NCBI RefSeq assembly: GCF_029265375.1
Contig: NZ_JAJUJJ010000008.1
Location: forward strand, 35,168 to 99,167
DNA length: 64,000 nt
DNA from: Nesterenkonia sp.
Lineage (GTDB): Bacteria > Actinomycetota > Actinomycetes > Actinomycetales > Micrococcaceae
Direction: 5' to 3'
The translations under genes and the position numbers were made by a program. Numbering within the stretch: the stretch's first letter is position 1; every line of letters starts with the position of its first letter. Below, piece after piece: positions 23,695-31,090 of the stretch. The notes under the pieces were generated by a model, which had not been told where the DNA came from, did not search any database, and saw only the letters and a list, made by a program, of their open reading frames with translations.

Positions 23695-25587
23695 ATGTCT
23701 GACCAGAAGAAGAAGGACACCAAGATTCACCGCGAGGCGCTGCTGCGCACGCTGAAGATGGTCCTGCCCTTCCTCGACCAGCACAAGCTGCTGGTCGGCC
23801 TCGGTTTCCTCGCGCTGCTGGGCGACGTCGTCTTCCGGATTCTGGAGCCCTGGCCGGTGAAGTACGCGGTGGACACCGTCTCAGAGGCGCTGGGCGCTCA
23901 AGTCGCCGGTGTGGCCGCCACCGATGACAACGTCGGCCGGCTCATCGCCTTCTGGGCAGTGGCCCTGGCACTGATCGTCGCCGGCCGGGCCGTGTGCAAC
24001 TACGCCTCCACCATCGCTTTCGCCAAGACCGGGGTGAAGGTGGCCGCGGCGCTGCGCACCAAGGTCTTTGACCACATCCAGTCGCTGTCCCTGCGGTACC
24101 ACTCCAAGGCCTCCATCGGTGACACCTCCCAACGCCTGGTCGGCGATATGGGCCGACTGCAGGAGGTGGCCGTCACCGCCGGGCTGCCGCTGATGGGCAA
24201 TCTGCTGACTCTGGTGGCGCTGTTCATCGTGGTGATCGTGCTCAACCCGATGCTGTCGGTGATCGTCCTGGTCACCGCCGGCGGCTACATGCTGGCCTCG
24301 CGGGCGCTGAGTCCGCAGATCACCTCGGCATCCCGGGCCACCCGCAAGGGTGAGGGACGGCTGGTCGGCGATGCCGCTGAGGCGCTGGCCGCCATCCGCG
24401 TGGTGCAGGCCTACGGGCTGGAGGACACAGTGGCCGAAGGGTTCTCCGCCGGCAACGCCAAGGCGCTGAAGGCCGGCATCCGGGCCCGCCGCCTGGCCGC
24501 CCGGCTGGAGCGCTCCACGGATCTGTTCGTGGGCATCGCCACCGCGGTGGTGCTGGGCTTCGGCGGATGGCAGGTGCTGATGGGCATGATGACCCCCGGG
24601 GATATGGTCCTGTTCCTGATGTACCTGAAGGTCGCCATGAAGCCACTGCGCGATATGGCCAAGTACACCGGCCGGATCGCGCGCGCCACCGCCTCCGGCG
24701 AACGGATCGCCGAACTGCTGGACGAGCCGGTGGAGATCACCGATCCGAAAGACCCGATGCCGATGCGTCAGGTCTCCGGAGAGGTCCGCTTCTGGGAAGT
24801 CAGCGCGGCCGACGGACGCGGCGTGCCGCTGTTCAAGGACCTCAATCTGCATATTCCTGCCGGCCAGCGGGTCGGGCTGCTGGGGCCCTCAGGAGCAGGC
24901 AAGTCCACACTGGCCGGCTATCTGCTGCGCCTGGCCGACCCGGACTCCGGCTCCGTGCTGGTGGACGGCTACTCCACCCGCAGCGTCGCCAAGGTCGATC
25001 TTCGCCGGAACATCGCCATCCTGCTGCAGGAGTCGGTGCTGTTCTCCACCACCATCGCGGAGAACATCCGCTACGGACGTCAGGACGCCACGGAGGACGA
25101 CGTCGTCTCCGCCGCCCGCCGGGCCGGAGCCCACGAGTTCATCATGCGGCTGCCCGAGGGCTACCAGACAGTGCTGGGCAACCGGGGCGACACCCTCTCC
25201 GGCGGTCAGCGCCAACGCATTGCGATCGCTCGCGCCCTGGTCCGCAACGCGCCCATTGTGCTGCTGGATGAGCCCACCACCGGGCTGGACCCTGCCTCGA
25301 AATCGGTGGTGGAGTCCTCCATCCGGGAGCTCACCCGCGGACGGACCACTGTGGCGATCACCCATGATCTGTCCATGATCCAGGGCCTGGACCGTGTGCT
25401 GTGGCTGCAGGACGGCGCCGTGGTGGAGGACGGGGAGCCGCAGCGGCTGCTGGCCGACCCCCAGTCCAAGCTGGCGCAGTGGGCTGCTGCGCAGCGCAGG
25501 GCCGGCGAGTCACAGGGCAGCGACGCCCGACCCCTGCCCGGCGCCCATGACGTCCTGATCCCCGCACGGAAGGCGAGCACCAGATGA
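23695..25587 (+). CDS. ABC exporter, fused permease-ATPase
   Basis: 630 aa half-transporter, MsbA/type IV ABC exporter architecture: about six TM helices (residues 25-325), then an ATPase with Walker A GPSGAGKST, Q-loop region AILLQESVLFSTT, signature LSGGQRQRIAIARA, Walker B IVLLDEPTTGLD and switch His in AITHDL. It probably works as a homodimer exporting a lipid-linked or soluble glycoconjugate made by the upstream glycosyltransferases. It starts immediately after the preceding TAA, with AGGAGG 11 nt upstream, and overlaps the next gene by 4 bp. Confidence 0.93.
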   Translation: MSDQKKKDTKIHREALLRTLKMVLPFLDQHKLLVGLGFLALLGDVVFRILEPWPVKYAVDTVSEALGAQVAGVAATDDNVGRLIAFWAVALALIVAGRAVCNYASTIAFAKTGVKVAAALRTKVFDHIQSLSLRYHSKASIGDTSQRLVGDMGRLQEVAVTAGLPLMGNLLTLVALFIVVIVLNPMLSVIVLVTAGGYMLASRALSPQITSASRATRKGEGRLVGDAAEALAAIRVVQAYGLEDTVAEGFSAGNAKALKAGIRARRLAARLERSTDLFVGIATAVVLGFGGWQVLMGMMTPGDMVLFLMYLKVAMKPLRDMAKYTGRIARATASGERIAELLDEPVEITDPKDPMPMRQVSGEVRFWEVSAADGRGVPLFKDLNLHIPAGQRVGLLGPSGAGKSTLAGYLLRLADPDSGSVLVDGYSTRSVAKVDLRRNIAILLQESVLFSTTIAENIRYGRQDATEDDVVSAARRAGAHEFIMRLPEGYQTVLGNRGDTLSGGQRQRIAIARALVRNAPIVLLDEPTTGLDPASKSVVESSIRELTRGRTTVAITHDLSMIQGLDRVLWLQDGAVVEDGEPQRLLADPQSKLAQWAAAQRRAGESQGSDARPLPGAHDVLIPARKASTR

Positions 25588-26744
25588 GCATCACCACGAT
25601 TCCCAGTGCTGCTGCCGCCGATGCGTTGGCCGCCGAATCGGCAGGTCTGCCGTTTGCCCATGAGGTGCTGGACCCGGACGCTCTCTCCGAGCTGCTGCAG
25701 CGGCCGGTGCGCATCACCCATCTGCGGATCAAACCGGGCCACTCGGTGGTGGCCGCCCACACCGACCAGTCCGGCCGGGCCGGCTGGACCATGCTCACCA
25801 ATGACCCGGACAAATACGGCAAGGCGCTGAAGCGCGCGGCCGACCACGCGCTGGACATCCTGGTCCACCGCACCGAGCCGGGAATGCTGTACTCCGGCGA
25901 CGTGTGGGCCGACACGGATCTTGCCAAGGAGCTTGCCGCCGCACGGGAAGCGACTGGGGAGCAGGCGCAGTGGTCAATCCTGCGCTTCAATCCCCGGCGC
26001 CGCGTGGTGGCCTGCGTTCAAGGGGCCGGCAGCCCCAAAGTGGTGCGTGTGCTCTCCGACAGCACCGCTGCCCTGCTGAGCATCGCGGCCCGGTGGCGCC
26101 ATCTGGGCATACCGGTCACCAACGCCAAAGCGCTGGGCCGCCGCGGCACAGCGGTGTCCACCCCGCTGTGGGGCACAGGCGACCTGGCCGCCGTCCCGCA
26201 CCCACCAGCCGCGGTCACCGCCGGCGCCGCCCTGGCCCGGCTGCACGCCGCCGAAGCTCCCGCCGAGCTTCGCCGCACCCCGGCCGACCCTGGACCGGCC
26301 GCCGCCGGAGTCGCCCGGGTCGCCCCCTGGGCGGCACAGCATGCCGAGGAACTGGCCGCGCGCCTTGCCGAGCGGCTGACCCCCCTCGAGCAGCTGCCGG
26401 CGGCCGAGGTGCACGGGGACCTCTCCCCGGACCAGGTGATCCTGGCAGCGGAGGGAAGCCACAAGATCCGTCTGATCGACATCGACCGTGCAGGTGCCGG
26501 ACGGCCGATGCGTGATGTGGGCAGCTGGGCCGCCGCGTGCCGACGAGATCAGCAGCCGGAGCTGCTGGAGGCCTTCCTGGCCGGCTATGCCGAGCACGCA
26601 CAGGTGGACCGTGCCGAGCTGAACACCTGGGAGGCCTACGCCCACCTGGCCAGCGCCGCCGATTTCTTCCGCCGCCGCGATCCGGCGTGGCCCGCGCTGA
26701 CCGCCCGGTCCCTGACCTTCGCTGAGGAGGCACTCAACCGATGA
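25584..26744 (+). CDS. APH-fold phosphotransferase-like protein 1
   Basis: 386 aa. The C-terminal half has the aminoglycoside/choline-kinase fold: catalytic loop VHGDLSPDQ (Asp279 the likely base) and the metal motif LIDID (298-301). The Asn that normally ends the HGDxxxxN loop is Gln284. A nucleotide-binding Lys candidate is in SPKVVRV (Lys152). The N-terminal ~130 residues form an extra domain including LRIKPGHSVVAAHT. Likely phosphorylates a sugar or small alcohol, or has become non-catalytic. Coupled to the ABC gene and the next gene by 4-bp overlaps. Confidence 0.8.
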   Translation: MSITTIPSAAAADALAAESAGLPFAHEVLDPDALSELLQRPVRITHLRIKPGHSVVAAHTDQSGRAGWTMLTNDPDKYGKALKRAADHALDILVHRTEPGMLYSGDVWADTDLAKELAAAREATGEQAQWSILRFNPRRRVVACVQGAGSPKVVRVLSDSTAALLSIAARWRHLGIPVTNAKALGRRGTAVSTPLWGTGDLAAVPHPPAAVTAGAALARLHAAEAPAELRRTPADPGPAAAGVARVAPWAAQHAEELAARLAERLTPLEQLPAAEVHGDLSPDQVILAAEGSHKIRLIDIDRAGAGRPMRDVGSWAAACRRDQQPELLEAFLAGYAEHAQVDRAELNTWEAYAHLASAADFFRRRDPAWPALTARSLTFAEEALNR

Positions 26745-27814
26745 CAGCATCCCCCATGGACACCGCCCCCATCCCGCGCCGCTGCGCCGCCCAGCCGTTG
26801 CCGGACCCCGAGACCCCCACTGAGGAGGGAGTGATGCGGCTGCGGCGGGCCTGGCCGGTGCCCGGCGCTGACGAGGCCGTGCTGGCTGTGGAGCTTGAGC
26901 AGGAGGACGGCACCATCCGGGCAGGCTGGTGGTCCCGGTCTCAGCTGCAGCTGCTGCAGCCCGGCCAGGACCCGAAGCTCCGCACCCTGGCCGACTGGGC
27001 CGACCAGGGCACGGTGATCTCCCACCGTCCCGGCAAACGAGCGGTGGTGAGGCTGGATCCCCCCACGCGGTACGTCAAGGTGGTCCGGCGGGGGAAGGCC
27101 TCCGGGATCACCGACGGCATCGCCCGAGCGGCAGCCTTCCAGGGTCCCTTCCGCACCCCCGAGGTGCTGGAGTCCACCGACTCCACAGTGACCTTCAGCG
27201 CCGTGGAGGGCCGCAGCCTGCACCATGCCGAGGAGTTCACCCATCAGGAATGGACCCAGGCCTGGTGTGCAGTCACCGAGGCATGGCGAACTGGAGCCTC
27301 AGCTGAGCCTCAGCGGGGCACCAAGGCGCTGGTGCACCGCGCGGAGGCTGAGGCAGGGGTGCTGCGCCACTGGCACCAGCTGGTCTCACCCTGGCTTCCC
27401 GACGCCGCAGCAGCCGAACGGACGGTCGAGCGCGTCGTGGGGCTGCTGCGGAATCTGCCCGAGGAGCAACTTCGGCCGGCTCACCGTGACCTGCACGATA
27501 AGCAGCTGCTCTACTGCCGCGAGGCTGGTCCCGGCCTGCTGGACGTGGACACCGCCTGCCTGGCCGATCCTGCCCTGGATCTGGGCAACTTGCGTGCGCA
27601 CGCCGCTCTCCGGCAGCTGCAGGGGCTCTGGTCCCGGCAGCAGGCCGAAACGGTGAGCTTCTGCGTGGACGAGACCGCCGAACAGCTCAGCGTCCCACGC
27701 GGTTCTGCAGCGGTCTATGAGCAGGCGGCGCTGCTGCGGCTCGGCTTCGTCTACGCGGTCCGCCCGCAGTACGCGGACGTGGCCGCCCGGCTGCGCCGGC
27801 TGGTCAGCGACTGA
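26741..27814 (+). CDS. APH-fold phosphotransferase-like protein 2
   Basis: 357 aa. Second kinase-like protein of the operon: RYVKVVRRGK (Lys113, candidate ATP-binding), catalytic loop AHRDLHDKQLL (His248, Asp250, Gln255) and metal motif LLDVD (268-270). As in the preceding protein, the usual Asn of the loop is Gln. It shares 4 bp with its upstream neighbour. The pairing of two such proteins with an exporter and three glycosyltransferases suggests phosphate decoration or activation of the glycan. Last gene of the operon; convergent with the next gene across 9 bp. Confidence 0.8.
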   Translation: MTASPMDTAPIPRRCAAQPLPDPETPTEEGVMRLRRAWPVPGADEAVLAVELEQEDGTIRAGWWSRSQLQLLQPGQDPKLRTLADWADQGTVISHRPGKRAVVRLDPPTRYVKVVRRGKASGITDGIARAAAFQGPFRTPEVLESTDSTVTFSAVEGRSLHHAEEFTHQEWTQAWCAVTEAWRTGASAEPQRGTKALVHRAEAEAGVLRHWHQLVSPWLPDAAAAERTVERVVGLLRNLPEEQLRPAHRDLHDKQLLYCREAGPGLLDVDTACLADPALDLGNLRAHAALRQLQGLWSRQQAETVSFCVDETAEQLSVPRGSAAVYEQAALLRLGFVYAVRPQYADVAARLRRLVSD

Positions 27815-27823
27815 CCTGGGGTG

Positions 27824-28231
27824 TCATGCCGCCGGCCGCTGCAGCCACTGCTGCACCGGCCGGGTGAACAGCAGCACCAGCACCGCGGCAGCAGGCAGCA
27901 GGAAGATCACGCCGACCAGCACCGCACCGCCGGCGAAGAAGCTGAAGGAGAGCACCACCAGCAGCAGCTGCAGCACCATGGCCGGCGTGCGGGCGGCCGG
28001 GGCGCCGGCCAGGATCCGGAACCCCAGCAGCATCAGGACCACACCGGAGAGCACATAGATCACCACCAGCGCGATCTGTCCGGCCGCGTCCAGCACCTGC
28101 GCGCGGGACGCCAGCGCTTCGGCAAGGGTCAAGAGGATGACAGCGGCCCCCTGCGCAAGGAGAATCACACAGATGATCCACACAGCAGCCGGGCGCTGCG
28201 TGCCGGGGGCGGTCTCAGACATGGTGACCAT
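27824..28231 (-). CDS. Small four-TM membrane protein, unknown
   Basis: 135 aa from ATG 28231; an in-frame ATG at 28222 would give 132 aa. Four hydrophobic segments (about residues 17-38, 52-72, 84-103, 106-122) fill nearly the whole protein. No family recognised. It begins 9 bp from the ATGAGA-N4-TCTCAT palindrome at 28240-28255, so the shared operator could control it together with the divergent mucin-like gene. Confidence 0.65.
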   Translation of the reverse strand: MVTMSETAPGTQRPAAVWIICVILLAQGAAVILLTLAEALASRAQVLDAAGQIALVVIYVLSGVVLMLLGFRILAGAPAARTPAMVLQLLLVVLSFSFFAGGAVLVGVIFLLPAAAVLVLLFTRPVQQWLQRPAA

Positions 28232-28239
28232 TCAACCAG

Positions 28240-28293
28240 ATGAGAGCTCTCTCATCGTGTTCTCCTCAATGTCTCACCGAAGCCGTCCAGAGT
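28240..28293 (+). promoter_or_regulatory. Operator/promoter of the mucin-like gene (site B)
   Basis: ATGAGA-N4-TCTCAT (28240-28255) is followed by TCTCC at 28261 and TCTCA at 28272, again an exact 11-bp period starting from the TCTCA at 28250. A -10-like CAGAGT (28288-28293) lies 11 bp after the last repeat, the same geometry as site A. The element lies between the 4-TM gene and the mucin-like gene and may serve both directions. Confidence 0.6.
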
Positions 28294-28340
28294 AGAGACG
28301 TACGGTCAGCAGAACTAGGCATTCAGGAGCGGAGAACATC

Positions 28341-28802
28341 ATGCCCCGACAGGCCCCTTGGGTGATCACCGGCGCGCTGAGCATTGTGGCCCTCGGCGGC
28401 GGGACCGCGATCGTCAGCGCCACCAATCAGAGCACAGATCTGGACCTCGGGCCGGCCATGGAGGTCACCACCGCCGCTGAGACCAGTGCCTCCCCCGCCG
28501 GCACTGCGGCGCCGACCACAGCTGCTTCGGCCACCACAGCAGCCACTGCGACCACGGCTGCCGCGCCGAGCACCTCACCGACGCCGACCTCCGCTCCCAC
28601 CCCGGAGAGTCCGGAGATCTCTGCGGCACCTCAGACCACCCAGGCACCTCCGCCGCCGCAGACCACCCAGGCTCCGCCCCCCACCACGGTGAACCCTGCG
28701 CCGCCGTCGACGTACCACGCGCCGCTGAGCACGGCCTCGGGTTGGGCTCCGGTCACGCCGGAGAGTTGGTCAGCAGCGTCTGCGCCCTCTGCAGACAGCT
28801 GA
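28341..28802 (+). CDS. Mucin-like Thr/Pro/Ser/Ala-rich exported protein
   Basis: 153 aa. One hydrophobic segment (about residues 6-26, WVITGALSIVALGGGTAIV) serves as signal peptide or anchor. The rest is almost entirely Thr, Ser, Ala and Pro, with TTAA-type runs and the repeated QTTQAPPPP. No catalytic domain. Such composition is typical of O-glycosylated, extended cell-surface proteins. AGGAG and CGGAG precede the ATG. Its place inside the glycosyltransferase/ABC/two-component island suggests it may be a glycosylation acceptor; that is inference. Confidence 0.7.
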   Translation: MPRQAPWVITGALSIVALGGGTAIVSATNQSTDLDLGPAMEVTTAAETSASPAGTAAPTTAASATTAATATTAAAPSTSPTPTSAPTPESPEISAAPQTTQAPPPPQTTQAPPPTTVNPAPPSTYHAPLSTASGWAPVTPESWSAASAPSADS

Positions 28803-28812
28803 GCCTGCTGCT

Positions 28813-29472
28813 TCAGACCTCCAGTCGGTAGCCCACGCCGCGGACGGTCCGGATTGCGTCGGGGCCTACCTTGGCGCGCAGGTAGCGCACATAGACGTCC
28901 ACCAGATTCGATCCCGGGTCGAAGCTGTAGCCCCACACCATCTCCAGCAGCTGCTCGCGGGAGAGGACCCGACCGGGGTGACGCATAAATGTCTCTGCCA
29001 GGGCGAACTCCCGGGAGGACAGTTCATGCTCCACTCCGTTGACGCTGACCTTGCGTGAGTGCAGGTCCAGCACCAGCTGACCAGCGCTGAGCGTGGTGGG
29101 CTCCTCTGCCGAGCCCCCGCGCAGGCGCAGCCTGATCCGGGCCAGCAGCTCATCGATGCTGAACGGCTTGGCCATATAGTCATCAGCCCCGGACTCCAGC
29201 CCGGCCACGGTGTCGGCCGGAGCGTCCCGGGCGGTGAGGATGATCACCGGCGCGGTGAATTTCCTCGCCCGCAGCCGGGACAGCAGCCGCAGACCATCCT
29301 CGTCGGGCAGACCCAGGTCCAGCACCGTCAGGTCCACGCTGGTGTTGAGCGCGTATTCGAAGCCCTCCCCGGCAGTGGCGGCCCGGACGGTGGCGTATCC
29401 GGCAGCGCGCAGCCCCTTCTCCACGAAGGATGCGATGCGGTCCTCGTCTTCGATGATCAGGATATTGGTCAT
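28813..29472 (-). CDS. OmpR-family response regulator
   Basis: 219 aa. Receiver domain (ILIIEDED, phospho-acceptor Asp in LTVLDLGLPDEDG, Lys in DDYMAKPFS) and a winged-helix DNA-binding domain (LSSREFALAETFMRHPG, VDVYVRYLRAKVG, IRTVRGVGYRL). The upstream histidine kinase overlaps it by 4 bp, so they form one two-component system. OmpR-family regulators usually bind direct repeats with about 11-bp period, matching the elements found at the three promoters of this island. The stimulus is unknown. Confidence 0.93.
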   Translation of the reverse strand: MTNILIIEDEDRIASFVEKGLRAAGYATVRAATAGEGFEYALNTSVDLTVLDLGLPDEDGLRLLSRLRARKFTAPVIILTARDAPADTVAGLESGADDYMAKPFSIDELLARIRLRLRGGSAEEPTTLSAGQLVLDLHSRKVSVNGVEHELSSREFALAETFMRHPGRVLSREQLLEMVWGYSFDPGSNLVDVYVRYLRAKVGPDAIRTVRGVGYRLEV

Positions 29473-31013
29473 CCGGTGGACTCCTCCCGGCTCGGGCCGT
29501 CAACGGCAGTGTGGGGCAGCACAATAGTGAAGGTGGTTCCTGCGCCCACTTCGGACTCCACCTCCACAGTTCCAGAATGGGCGCGGGCGATCGCATCCAC
29601 AATGGGAAGACCCAGTCCGGATCCGGGGGTCGAGGTGTCGGTGCGCTCAAACCGGTCGAAGATCCGTTGGATGTCCTCCTCGGCGATGCCTCGGCCCTGA
29701 TCGCGCATCCGCAGGCGCACTTCGCCGTCGCTGATCTCCGAGCCCAGAGCGACCACCGATCCCGGTGGGGAGAACTTCACCGCGTTGGCCGCCAGCTGCA
29801 GCCAGGCCTGAGTGATGCGTTCACGGTCCAGCAGGGCCTCCCCTTCGGCGCGAGCGTCGATCAGCCAGCGCCGATCTCCCAGTCCGCGGGCCTTGTCATA
29901 GACCTCATCTGTCAGGGTCCCCAGCTCCACGGGTGAGGGGTGCACGAACTCGGGGTGCTCTGCCTGCGCCAGCGTAGTCAGGTCGTCGACCACGCGGTTC
30001 ATCCGCTTCAGCTCATCCAGGGTCAGCTCGCGGGTGGCGATGACGTCGTCGCGGTCGCCGGCGTCGAGCACCTCCAGGTGGCCTCGCACAATCGTCAGGG
30101 GGGTGCGCAGCTCGTGGCTGACGTCGTGGATCAGCTGGTCCTGGGCGCGGAAGGCGCCCTCCAGCCGGTCGAGCATCTCATTGACCGAGCGTGTCATCGC
30201 CGCCAGATCGTCGCTGCCGGTGACCGGGATCCGCTCCGAGATATCCTCCTTACCGATCTGGCGGGCCGTAGTGGCCAGAACCCGGATCGGATGCAGCAGC
30301 CGTCCGGCGACCAGCCATCCGACAATCCCCACTACCACCAGCGACAGCAGAGCCACCAGCGCATAGGTGAGGAAGCCTTCGGAGAAAACACCTTTCTCTG
30401 CGGAGAGGTCATAGGCCATCACAAAGGCCGCCACCTCGTGATCCACGCCATCGATATCGGTGGCCTGGCCGGCGGCGTGCACCGGCACCACCGCCACACG
30501 GTAGGTGGTCGTCCCGGTGGTGACGGTGGTGTAGCTGGCCCGTTCGGAGACCGCATAGTCATACAGGTGCTCCACGAGTTCCCTGTCCCGCTCCAGGAAC
30601 ACCCGGGACACCGGAGAGGTGAAGCGGACCTTGCCGTCGACCATGCCGACGATGCCCTCATTCCGGGTGGGAATGATCCGTTCCATGGCTGTGCGGACCA
30701 GGTCTGCCGGCGAGGCGAAGCTCTCCCCGGTGGCGGGATCCACTCCCACCTCATGCAGTTGGCGGAACTGCTCAGCATCGGCCTGCAGCTCCGCGTCGAT
30801 CCGCGCCTCCACCTGGATCTGCTGGATGATGAAAGCTGTGTAGCCCGCCACCCCCAGCGCCAGAGCAGCCAAGCCGATGACGGCGGCGAGGATACGCACC
30901 CGCACGCTGAAGCTGCGCAGCCGCCGCCACCGGCCCGGGCGGTCCTCAGCTGCAGGCAGCGGCTCAGTCGTCTGCTGATCCTCAGGGCTGGCGGGCGCGG
31001 TCACGCATGACAT
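29469..31013 (-). CDS. Sensor histidine kinase of the island
   Basis: 514 aa from ATG 31013; an ATG at 31067 would add 18 residues but lies inside the operator. TM1 at about 39-62, an extracytoplasmic sensor of ~160 residues, TM2 (ALVALLSLVVVGIVGWLVA), HAMP, then the H-box HDVSHELRTPLTIV, N-box AANAVKFSPPG, G1 DQGRGIAEED and G2 GSGLGLPIV. It autophosphorylates on His and should phosphorylate the co-translated OmpR-family regulator. The start region overlaps operator-like half-sites, consistent with autoregulation. Confidence 0.92.
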   Translation of the reverse strand: MSCVTAPASPEDQQTTEPLPAAEDRPGRWRRLRSFSVRVRILAAVIGLAALALGVAGYTAFIIQQIQVEARIDAELQADAEQFRQLHEVGVDPATGESFASPADLVRTAMERIIPTRNEGIVGMVDGKVRFTSPVSRVFLERDRELVEHLYDYAVSERASYTTVTTGTTTYRVAVVPVHAAGQATDIDGVDHEVAAFVMAYDLSAEKGVFSEGFLTYALVALLSLVVVGIVGWLVAGRLLHPIRVLATTARQIGKEDISERIPVTGSDDLAAMTRSVNEMLDRLEGAFRAQDQLIHDVSHELRTPLTIVRGHLEVLDAGDRDDVIATRELTLDELKRMNRVVDDLTTLAQAEHPEFVHPSPVELGTLTDEVYDKARGLGDRRWLIDARAEGEALLDRERITQAWLQLAANAVKFSPPGSVVALGSEISDGEVRLRMRDQGRGIAEEDIQRIFDRFERTDTSTPGSGLGLPIVDAIARAHSGTVEVESEVGAGTTFTIVLPHTAVDGPSREESTG

Positions 31014-31015
31014 TT

Positions 31016-31084
31016 TCTCATTGATGACCCCATTTTTGCTCGGCAAAAGCCATGAGAGTTTTCTCATCGATCACGTGCCAGAAT
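31016..31084 (+). promoter_or_regulatory. Operator/promoter between sensor kinase and third kinase-like gene (site C)
   Basis: ATGAGA-N4-TCTCAT (31052-31067) is the same palindrome as at site B. Another TCTCAT lies at 31016-31021, directly at the sensor-kinase start. Twelve bases after the palindrome's TCTCA is CAGAAT (31079-31084), a -10-like hexamer exactly 6 nt before the ATG at 31091, so that gene looks leaderless. A separate 15-bp palindrome TTTTGC-tcg-GCAAAA is at 31034-31048. Confidence 0.6.
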
Positions 31085-31090
31085 GGCGCC

